Origin: Codonopsis lanceolata
Taxonomy: Eukaryota; Streptophyta; Magnoliopsida; Asterales; Campanulaceae
NCBI GenBank assembly: GCA_013146195.2
Contig: CM028377.1
Location: 21,753,980-21,817,979, forward strand
Direction: 5' to 3'
Length of the DNA stretch: 64,000 bases
The notes below the pieces were generated by a model, which searched no databases, was not told where the DNA came from, and worked only from the letters and a program-made list of their open reading frames with translations. How positions within the stretch are numbered: position 1 is the first letter of the stretch; the number at the start of each line of letters is the position of its first letter. A program made the position numbers and the translations under genes. Positions 55,614 through 64,000 of the stretch are shown one piece after another.

Positions 55614-57090
55614 TATTTATAATACAGTGAATTATTTTTTGTTAAATGATATGTTAGGTCAAAGAAAACCGTAATTTATAAGTAACAGAATTGTAAAGGA
55701 CAGGTGTCACACTTGGGCAGACAGAGAAGGATGTAAAGTGTAACCTCTTTTCTTTGATACGTAATCAATTGTCTTTGGCATATAGAATATAGATCGGTGT
55801 CTTGCTTCAAAAGCCCCTTTCGGGCTAAGTCAATATTCAGAGAATTATTAAAATTATAAATAAAAAAGTAAATTAACTTTACGCATAAAACCAAACTATT
55901 GTATTACTTCTTAAAACTTAAAAGTCATGCAATTTACTTTTTTTAATGGTTATTCAATGTAAAATGGGTAACTATCTACTTATCGTTTTAATTGATTTCC
56001 TAAAAAGTTTGATTTTTAAATTGTTGAGAACGGATGTTTAATTTTCAAACGAAGACTTTTTTTTTCAGAACAGGGAAAGTACTTAGTAAGGACACATTTT
56101 AAGTATGCTTCTTTCAATGTGCAGTTAGAGCATCACAAATAAAACAGTGGATTTGATCCTACATGGTCGTAGGTAATTCACACCCTCAATCATATGCGTT
56201 TTTTTCATTTACATTCAATCAAAATAGATCTCTTCAATACTAATGTATATTTAATCTTATGTGGCATGTAAAAGATTGACATTATTCTTTATAATGTAAA
56301 TAAATTTGGTTGTCGTATTATATCTACACTTATCATCCACATTTGCACCAGAATGATTTTTTCTTTCAAAATTAATATAAATCTTAGGTGACATCTAAAT
56401 TCTTTCACATCTACATTAGCATTATCATTAGAGATGCTATTAAATTTATCCCAATTGCTTTGGGATTTACAACAATTAAGCATCTTACTAATGCCCTAAA
56501 GATGCTTTCACTCTAACCTACTCCCCATCTGAAAAAAAATAACCTTGTTTAATTAAAAAAAACCAAGCTTTCTTAAACTACGTACTTTTACTCTAGCTAC
56601 TATGTTTTCTTTAAGTTGTATCGAAGTAATAAACAAAATTCTGTGATGCTTTTTATGTTTGAAAAATTTAATTAGAATTGGAGTTGTTCATAATACTAAT
56701 AATGTTTGAATATAATTAATAGGTAGAATATTTTCTTTTATTTTTTAAGAAATAATGATGTTACCCTAACTATTTTTATTAAAATAAACAAAATATGAAG
56801 GGGTAACTAGCCTTGTTTTAAATAAAGAGGACATGAGAATCTTACTTCTAAAACGAATTAAGAGTATTATTTTAGGAGTAAGTCTCTTGTACGATGGTTT
56901 TTCGGATTTTAATTAGTAAAATAGAATTGTATTTTCTTATAATTCAATCAATTAATACATGGTAGGCTAGGTAAGTATGGTCCATCTTACAAAAAATAAC
57001 TGTAAGACCGTTATACCGAAGTTTTTGTCTTATTTTAGTTAGGTAAAAACTTGGGTAAGATAGTCTTACTGATATTTCTTATAAGACGGA
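55614..57090. other. AT-rich intergenic region
   Basis: No gene. Short open frames at 55676-55894 and 56289-56483 have no recognisable domain. From about 56880 several GTCTTAC/AAGACGG motifs appear. Confidence 0.5.
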
Positions 57091-57097
57091 TTCTCTT

Positions 57098-57260
57098 TAC
57101 TCGTCTCACGGTGTATTGGTGGGTTAAATTATGAGAGATAGGGCTCAGTCTTACAAATTAAAATCTATAAGGTCTCTTGTACCTGTCCCACGATGTATTA
57201 ATGAGTTAAATTGTGAGAAGGTGATGCTCAATCTTACAAATTAAAATCTATAAAATAATA
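57098..57260. repeat. 81-bp direct duplication with CGTCTCACGG motif
   Basis: CACG(G/A)TGTATT, GAGTTAAATT(A/G)TGAGA, GCTCA(G/A)TCTTACAAATTAAAATC recurs with an 81-bp period (57111 and 57192). The upstream sequence at 56883-57090 contains diverged relatives (TCTTGTACGATGG, CTTATAAGACGGA). This is probably part of a dispersed repeat family. Confidence 0.65.
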
Positions 57261-57561
57261 TTACAAAAAACTTTCTTGAATAGACAAAAATTTATATAAA
57301 ATAATTTTATAAATATTTTTTATAAAATAGATTTGCATTATTGGATTCAATGTATTAGTAAATTGAGTCGTCGGAACGAAGATCGCCTCGACCTGCTCAA
57401 CAAAATATTGTCCAAAAAAACGGAGGATGAGATCTGATTTGGGGGCGGTCAAATAAAGCATTAAACTACCTGACGCACCATTAAAGTCCACGGTCTCAAT
57501 CCTGCTACATGACATGTTGAACTGGAATCCACCACTTAATTCGTAGGAGCCACATTGCTTA

Positions 57562-57810
57562 CTTTTTTTTTACCCTAAATTATTGTTTTTTTTTTGTTTT
57601 AAAATAATTATCTGAAACTTATTTTTTAAAAATAATATTTTTATCATTTTATCTTTACTTTTTTTATCATACTTTAATTATAGATTATATACACATGAAC
57701 TTTAAAAGAAAGTGTACATTAAACTAATATAAATAATCAAGTTAATTTAATTTGTTTTTCTTAATCCACGAGCTAGATCAACCGAGACAATAATTTAGAG
57801 ACGGAAGGAG
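57562..57810. mobile_element. Stowaway-like MITE, 249 bp
   Basis: Flanked by TA on both sides. The right end is ACAATAATTTAGAGACGGAAGG then AG|TA, and its reverse complement (CT..TCCGTCTCTAAATTATTGT) pairs with the left end CTTTTTTTTTACCCTAAATTATTG, where a T-run replaces the first bases. TACTCCnTCCG ends and a TA duplication are typical of Mariner-type MITEs. Confidence 0.6.
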
Positions 57811-58103
57811 TACATTTTTTCACTTCTTACCTACTTAAAAATATATTTTCCTATTATATAATTTTTTAAACATTTTAAAGTTGGATCCTAATGTCATATC
57901 ATTAATTTTACATTTCAATCTTATTTTTATACTTCTCAACAAATAAATTTATTTAACGTTATTTAATATATTTCATAAAATAATAAATAAATTTATAAAT
58001 AAAAAAATTAACAAAAAAATCGTTTTAAAACCGAAAAGTATAAAAAAAATTCAATACACAAACTCATTATTTAACAACAAAAAATCGGTTTAAAACTGAA
58101 AAG
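57811..58103. other. AT-rich spacer next to element C
   Basis: A-rich and T-rich sequence with no feature. The last five bases (AAAAG) would be one side of the target duplication of element C. Confidence 0.45.
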
Positions 58104-58726
58104 TGATATATCCAAAAATGTTCGGATACACTGGGCTTTGAATATCTGGATATCTGGTTTCCAATCTATCCTTGTCTTGAAGGCTCAAACCTGTCAAAGA
58201 ATCAACAATCGCCGTGAACTAGACAGGTGCTTTCCCTACAAATACACCTCGGTGTAGAAATCAAAAAACACCCAATTGAGATATCAATTTGTCAAAGTTT
58301 TAACCTATAAAAATGTGCATACCTCTTCCTTCTGAAGGAGGAAGGTTTATATAGGGCCAACCTTTAAGGCTGGAAGCTGAACATTGAAAGCAGGGGCATG
58401 AAAGATGGGCACGTGCAGGGCCACGTTTGGAACATGGGGGGGGGTGTGGTTTCCCGGCATTAACTCCCCACATTCAAGAAGACCGTTACCAAGTAACTGA
58501 AAAGAATGAGCGTGCTCGACCAACCCTCTCTGCCTGCTCGCTACACACTTGGTCCCCAGACTTCAGGCGGGAAGTTGCATGTTCATTATATCGGGGCGAT
58601 CAGCGTTCCTTCCCTGCTCGTTTATGGATTGAGCTCGGGCTCAACTGCGTGTGATTCGTTCGTGACCATGGATACGACGTGTTGGGCACGTGGCCAATAC
58701 TTAGGCCTTTTGGGCCAGGCAACTCA
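58104..58726 (-). mobile_element. 3' LTR of element C (about 623 bp)
   Basis: On the plus strand it runs TGATATATCC...GGCAACTCA. On the minus strand it starts TGAGTTGCCTGGCCCAAAAG. The edge at 58726 is set by the conserved junction TCA|GTGGCCC, also seen at the B' LTR. The TATA box (minus) is in CCCTATATAAACC at about 58350-58361. The left edge rests only on the TG and AT-rich flank and is less certain. Confidence 0.65.
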
Positions 58727-59086
58727 GTGGCCCTCTGTTTCTTGTCTGGCGAGCACATGTGCTCGATGCGAGGAGCATAAGATTTTGTTCATGAAGGATG
58801 CATTGTATGGTCGTCGTAAGACTTATTCATTCTCGGACTAGGTAAGACTTGGAGAGCAGGATGGATGACGAATATATAAGGGATCAGTTCGACGACTAAA
58901 AGAGCAGGTGGATGCCAGTCATGCATTGAAGTGAAGCTAGGGTGTAACCGTCAGTCGAGGGCTGAGGTGGCATGTGTGCATCTTTCCCGAGGTAGCATTA
59001 AATGTGTCGATTCGTTTCCCGCACCGCATGCCCAAGAAGCTAAGTCTATAGGTAATTTCTCTGCTTTTTTAACCCCCTGACTGACC

Positions 59087-59094
59087 TATAAAAA
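59087..59094 (+). promoter_or_regulatory. TATA box of the opposite-strand gene in element C
   Basis: GACCTATAAAAATGAATAAT lies 361 bp from the LTR edge, followed by CTCTTCCTAAAACTC. Position, orientation and the preceding CCTATAAAA match element B'. The leader to the ATG at 59618 is about 500 nt and ends in ATGTAGG|ATG, consistent with a 5' UTR intron acceptor as in B'. Confidence 0.6.
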
Positions 59095-59617
59095 TGAATA
59101 ATCTCTTCCTAAAACTCTTTTCATAAACATTCTGAATTCACGAGCCTTCTTCTCCATGTGCCGCTTCTTTGAATTAACAGCATTTACTGAAAGAAACGAG
59201 ATCACCATCAAACATCAAGAACACAGCCAAGATCGAAGATCAACGTAACATGTAATTTTTCTTCAATTTCTATTTCTTCTTCATCTTATTCCTTCTAAAA
59301 AAAACTAGGTTAGGGGTTCTAACGCCGCATGCTGGATATGTCGTTGCCCTCCACTGAAACTTTTCAATCTCTACTTGTTCCCTTGATTTATGTTTAATTT
59401 TGTTTTCCAAAGAGTTTCCCCATCTTTCTAAATCCATCTCGACTGCTTTTTCCAATCTTCATACACACGCGAACACACACTTAGATAGGAATCGAGGAAT
59501 TTTGAGAACTGGTGCCCAACACGCTGGTTTTGAGATTTAGAATCCTAGCCAAGGGTTAGGCTTCATCCTTGCCAGTTTTTTCGGGCCGGAATTAATCTGT
59601 TCCTCTAATCATGTAGG

Positions 59618-62442
59618 ATGTCTTCATGTAAGGAGAGCGGCTCAGAAATCGAAGGACGCAGCTACGATCTCGGAGCTTCATTTGAGAGCGAGGAGAGCCT
59701 TGAGGTAGAATCAAGTAGCTCTGAAGGAACCGAGCTGGATGAAACTTTACAGGCTCCTAGAATACTTGACATCCATGAGCAAAGTCTCATATGGCTTCTG
59801 GCCAGGGGGGAAATGTAGACGTTGAGCAAAATGATGGTCATAATGTCATCAGTGAGCATGAGCGGGAAGAGGATCAAAAAGCCAACGTTGAGGATGATCA
59901 GGTGTCCACCAAGGAGAACACACGTTATGGGTTTGAGTCCCCAAGCACAAGCTCTCCTTGGGAAAAGAGGAAGCGAGCTGGTCGTCGCAAAGGCAAATAA
60001 CATGTGGTCGACGTGCCTGCCTCGATGAAATGGGATGACTTTACCTGCGAAGAAGATTTATCTGGATGGTTCTATTCCTTCGGCATTGACCCCGAGAACT
60101 ATCGGGTCAAGGCCTTCAATCTGGATGTCGAAAAGAAAGGCCACAACTACCAAGGAGACCAGATGGTCTTTTATTTTGGCTTTTTCCTGGTCGGCCTAAG
60201 ACTTCCCCTGGATCCTTTCATCATTTAATTCCTTAATCTAAACAATGCCCTCCCCTGTGACCTGATCCTTACAACAGTGAGGTTTCTAGTCGTATATACC
60301 GTAACTTATAGGCTGCTCGGGTTTGAGCTTGATATGACTTTGTTCAGAAGGTTCTTCCTGTTCTCACTTGATAAAAAGAGCGAACGCATCACCAGCTGTT
60401 CCAATCCTAACTACTTCAAGTTGTTGAGCGACGAGTTGACGCCTGGGACGGAAAGACCCTGCTCGTCGAATCCCAAGTAGGATGGACTTTCGTAGCCTAC
60501 TTGGAAGACATGGGGATTCTAAAATATGACAAGAATGTTTTTTGAGCTAGAGAACCCCTAATAGCCAAGGCATTCATGACTCTGTTCGGTGCGAAATAGG
60601 ACAGAGGCGGGCAGGACTGGGTGCTCGACTGGAAGGTCCTTACATCTGATTGCACACTTTTTCGTCTGCCCGGCGTACTCAACTGGCCTGTAGAGGGTGT
60701 AGAGCTCATGGTCACTATTGATGCCGAGGAGCCCCACCCGTACTGGGGTAACTGTCATGGGGAGAGATTCCCCAGCAAATGCCCAGACTATGAACGGGCT
60801 GGAACCAGTTATATTCATGTCTTCTCGTCACGAGGTCTGTATGTCTTCATCTTTTTCCTTATACATTACTTTTTTGAATTTTATCTGATCTTCCTTTTCC
60901 TCTCAACATTGCAGGCATGAGATAACTTGAAGATGCTACCAGGTTCCTGCAGGGCGCTAAAAAAGGGTCTACGAGGAGGAATACCCAACTCGCAACCCTA
61001 GAGCCTATTTCCCTTCCCTTAGTTCCTACTGATTCTTCCGGGCGAGGTGCAAGCCGAAGACGCACCGAGACGAGCAAGGCTGATCCTGCTGTTACCATTG
61101 TTCCTCCTACTCATGCTGCTCCCGCTCATATTGTTCCGTCCGTAACTGTTCTAGCCAAATCTACAACCCCCAGTGAGCCCGCCACCAAGAAAATACATGT
61201 CATCGACCCTCCCGCTGAAAGAAGAACCAGGTCGCGGGCAGAGAGAAACAACCAGGAGGAAGCATCTGAGTCCCGGGTACCTTCATGGCATAGAGAGGAC
61301 TTTCAAATGCCCGAGACTCGGGAGCGAGCTGTCAACCTGATTGCTTGAGGTGGTAGATGTCCCTGACTTGTACAACATTAATACCAATAGACGCGGGGGT
61401 CACGCTGCCACAGTCGGGCTTGGCATCATAAAGAGGCTCTGCCATACTGGCCTTCGGAAAAGGAATGTCGAACACTCTAGCTCGGTCTTGGTTGGCGAGA
61501 TCAGGATGTGCATGACCGAGGTAATTATTTCCCCCGTTGTTTGCAAACGAATGAACCTTATACGTTCTGTTTTAACTTGTACTTTTTATTTTAAGATGGC
61601 CACCAAAACTGAACTTCTATATGGCCGGTTTATTGAAAACCTAAAGTCCTCCGGCTCGCTGACTTCTGAGAAGAATAAGCTAGAAGAGCAGGTCAACACT
61701 CTTCGAGCTGAGCTAAAGCAAATCGAAGAAGCTGTAACCACCAAGGTGACTGAGCTCTCCAAGCTTGAGGAGGAGAAGAAAACTTTGGAAGATCACCTCA
61801 ACTTTTCCAAAAAAAAAATCCGAGGAGGCTGCTATCAATAATATTGGAGCGGTGAGGAAGGAGCTCAGTACAGCGGTGAGCGAGTTGGAGCAGGCCAAGA
61901 TTGAAGCAGCCGAGAAAGAGAAAAAACTAAGGAAGGGGCTATGCCAGCCCATTGAGGAGCAGAGGCAAGCTATCATTGCCGATTACAAAAATTTCGTCGA
62001 CTTCAGCGCTTATGTCGAGGATTAAGCGTACCCTTTTTATCTCCAAGGGGTGCACCACGTCCTTAGGCAGATAGCGTGCAGCGGGATGGACATCCATCCT
62101 GAGTTGCTCGATGAATGGGGTACCAACACTCCCTTTTGTTCCTCTGCTCATCTAGGTCACGCCCTGGTTCCCTACACTGAAGACGAGCTGGCCTCTCTTG
62201 CTCAGTCTCATTCACAAAAAGGGCTGGCCGCTTGGACTCCTCCTGAGGTCACTGCTACCACAGTGACAGATGTTATGACCCAGATGTGGATGGCTCGATC
62301 TCAGGAAGCCACGACCTTGGCGACTCAAGCTACTGGCGGTGATGACGGTAAGGTGGTTTTTATTGAAAATGAGCAGGCTGCCAACGTGGAGGGAGGAAAA
62401 GCAACTGAAGCTGTACCCTTGGAAATTCCCTCTGATAATTAG
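59618..62442 (+). pseudogene. Extra (antisense) gene of element C, three exons, broken by several stops
   Basis: ATG 59618 gives MSSCKESGSEIEGRSY and an acidic N-terminus, stopped at 59816. The core domain (60004-60480) reads DLSGWFYSFGIDPENYRVKA, FFLVGLRLPLDPFII, TYRLLGFELDMTLFRRFFLF, and later EEPHPYWGNCHGERF. Intron 1 is 60835-60914 (80 nt) and intron 2 is 61521-61595 (75 nt), placed after MCMTE. Exon 2 is rich in Pro, Ala and Arg. Exon 3 starts MATKTELLYGRFIENL and has a strong coiled coil (EKNKLEEQVNTLRAELKQIE, then LSKLEEEKKTLEDHLN). It ends with LRQIACSGMDIHPELLDEWG and an acidic tail to EIPSDN-stop. The A8 run at 61810-61818 shifts the frame within the coiled coil. Function is unknown; the architecture matches the copies in A and B'. 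Confidence 0.75.
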
Positions 62443-62570
62443 ACTTTCTTTCTTGGCATGGGTGCCATGAGACCAATTTCTATGTAATAACTCTGAGTTA
62501 ATATCACTTTTTTCACGTTTCATTATCTCCTTGAACTTTTACATGCCAGCTCGATGTTTCGAGCCAAATT

Positions 62571-63055
62571 GCTAGTGTAGCTGATTCATATAACCGCTTA
62601 GATTTTAGGTACAAGCTAAAATCCAAGCTTGCTAATCACTTAGACCTTAGGTATAAGCTAAGATTCAAGGTTGCATTTTCACTTTTCAACCGTATTTTTA
62701 CCAACCCTTGCTCACTTTCACGAGTAGGGATACCAGTTTAACTGGTCTGCCCACCACTTGGTCTCATATACAAACTAAGTCCCAAACTTGAACACCAACC
62801 CTATTCGACGAGCAGAAACATATCATGCCCGTGAAAAGGAATAATCGAGATAAATGGTAATTGATGCATTAGTGCAGCTAGTTCACATAACCGCTTAGAT
62901 TTTAGGTGCAAGCTAAAATCTGAGCTCGCTGAGATCCAAACTTACACTGCCCTTGCTCACTTTCACGAGCACATTCGAACACCAATCCTTTTTGAGGAGC
63001 AGAGACATATCGTGTTCGTAAAAAAAAGGAATAATCGAAATAAGAAATGAACACA
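62571..63055. repeat. About 300-bp tandem repeat in the 3' region of element C
   Basis: TAGTG(T/C)AGCT, then CATATAACCGCTTAGATTTTAG and the palindromic ACAAGCTAAAATC, recurs at 62571 and 62871, followed in both by CCCTTGCTCACTTTCACGAG, GAACACCAA(C/T)CCT, GAGCAGA(A/G)ACATATC and GGAATAATCGA(G/A)ATAA. Shorter sub-repeats (CTTAGA(T/C)(C/T)TTAGGTA(C/T)AAGCTAA) lie inside. This is the counterpart of the 88-bp repeat of element A. Confidence 0.8.
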
Positions 63056-63289
63056 TAACACGAAGGTCAAATGAGCTCATTTATTTTGTAGAATCATCAT
63101 CGTACAACCGATCATACAAGCGAGAAACACTTTAAACCTTCTGCTCGAATTTCCATGATCAATTTGGTCCACAGCCATATCCTCTACTCGTCCTGCCTGT
63201 CCGACGCTTCTCGCCTAGAGTTGAAGCTTCGCTGATCGTGGCAATCTGAACTGGACCCGTGGTCATGTGAAATTTTCCTTGAGACCGAT

Positions 63290-64000
63290 CATGATGGTTT
63301 AATCTTTAGTTGATTGCACCGCGAACAGGTGGTGTATCCCTACGAGGGGCATTTCCCTTACTGTCTCCATCTTGCTCGAAGCGATCCAATCTCCCATCAT
63401 TGATTAATTTTTGAATGACCTTCTTCAGCATCCAACATTCCTCCGTTGTATGCCCATAATCATCATGATATACACATCTTTGTGATCGATCTTGGTGTCC
63501 CTGGTTTCAGCACTTATACGTGGTGCTCGGGGAAGCTCATCATGTATCTCGTACATTATGTCTTTCCGCAATGTATTAAGCAAGATGAGGTCACTTTCCC
63601 GAAGGAATTCTCTGGGGCGATCATTCCAAGATTTGCTTTTATTATAACCCCCCTGCATTCTGGCCAGTGTTGTCATTTCCCCCGACATCTGTGTTTTCCT
63701 TTTTCTTTTCCTTTTTTGTGATCTCTCATGTACACCATTTCTGAGTCCGCAACATTTCTACCTGCATCTTGGGCTCCCTCAAACACAGCTCTGACCTAAC
63801 GCCACCTTCTCCTTCGAGCAAGCCTGTTTCGAAACACAAACTGACCTCCTGCTCGGACAAACCAGACACCTGCTCGAGCATTTTCCTGAACCTCTCCAAG
63901 TAACTAGAATTAGATTCATGGGCCCCTTGCTTGATTTTAGACAAGTCTGCCCTTGTCTTTGCAATTGCTCCCGAAATCCCGAAATCAGCTAGGAAGTTTG
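63290..64000 (-). pseudogene. Element C gag (3' part), interrupted
   Basis: The minus strand reads IKQGAHESNSSYLERFRKML and VSLCFETGLLEGEGGVRSEL, the Retrotrans_gag pattern, then NKSKSWNDRPREFLRESDL, then a zinc box CVYHDDYGHTTEEC followed by WMLKKVIQKLINDGRLDRFE. The zinc box is homologous to that in element B. The pieces are in two frames with a break at about 63700. The reading ends at GAIN-stop near 63312 and no protease follows. The N-terminus is outside the window. Confidence 0.7.

Larger units (their letters stand above)
58104..64000 (-). mobile_element. Element C: Tat-type LTR retrotransposon with gag and extra gene but no visible pol (5' end outside the window)
   Basis: On the minus strand the order is gag (from beyond 64000 to about 63290), non-coding tandem-repeat DNA, then the extra gene on the opposite strand, the purine tract and the 3' LTR. 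Nothing resembling protease, RT, RNase H or integrase lies between the gag zinc box and the extra gene, a distance of only about 900 bp. It is either an internally deleted copy or a non-autonomous subfamily that depends on another element's pol. The 5' LTR is not in the window. Confidence 0.7.

Noticed and set aside
1..64000. tRNA or rRNA genes
   Set aside because: No tRNA-like A/B box pair with a foldable cloverleaf or rRNA segment was recognised by eye; the only tRNA-related sequence is the primer-binding site of element B.

Overview
This is a stretch of plant nuclear DNA, from a eudicot. Genes are sparse, intergenic DNA is AT-rich, and most of the window is transposable elements of plant-specific lineages. 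Only two complete-looking host genes remain: TOC159 (about 33.8-38.3 kb, +) and an F-box gene (40.3-41.4 kb, -). There are also remnants of an ARM-repeat gene (0.4-0.95 kb, -) and of an unidentified multi-exon gene (15.3-16.9 kb, +). Tat-lineage retrotransposons with tandem repeats downstream of pol, TACTCCCTCCG-type MITE ends and GACGGTCTTACGG-type hairpins would fit Caryophyllales. That placement is an impression, not a proof. Two runs of exactly 100 N (9319-9418 and 48280-48379) are scaffold gaps of unknown true size, so the window is three contigs joined in an assembly.

Layout. 0-9.3 kb: the ARM-gene fragment, then a Tat-type Ty3/gypsy element (element A, minus strand) with a 3' LTR, an opposite-strand extra gene, a short tandem repeat and pol, cut by the first gap. 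9.4-13.8 kb: a long LTR-like sequence abutting a broken PIF/Harbinger-associated gene. 15-18.6 kb: exon-like fragments, two MITEs with perfect 8-bp target duplications, and a degenerate LTR region. 19.3-24.3 kb: a diverged tandem duplication whose second copy is split by a Mutator-like element with long inverted ends, followed by a second element of the same kind. 25.1-27.2 kb: a foldback-like element carrying a 20-22 bp minisatellite, inside a block flanked by a 79-bp direct repeat. 27.2-33.2 kb: a decayed chromovirus and LTR remnants. 33.8-41.4 kb: the genic island, including a truncated LINE with a 13-bp target duplication. 43.1-53.8 kb: the 5' half of a Tat element (B) and, across the second gap, the 3' half of another one (B'). 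53.8-58.1 kb: AT-rich spacer with MITEs and a 74-bp tandem repeat. 58.1-64 kb: a third Tat element (C, minus) with gag but no visible pol.

The most interesting signal is the extra gene in the three Tat copies (A, B', C). It lies between pol and the 3' LTR on the opposite strand to gag-pol. Each copy has its own TATA box 335-445 bp from the LTR edge, a putative plant gypsy-type domain with a shared GLRLPL core, a Pro/Ala/Lys-rich linker and a coiled coil. In all three, two small introns sit at matching positions; the second is 76, 74 and 75 nt long. Extra antisense ORFs are known in Tat-lineage elements. The shared promoter-intron-exon structure suggests a real, separately transcribed gene, whose introns survive retrotransposition because the genomic RNA carries them in reverse. 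All three copies here are damaged.
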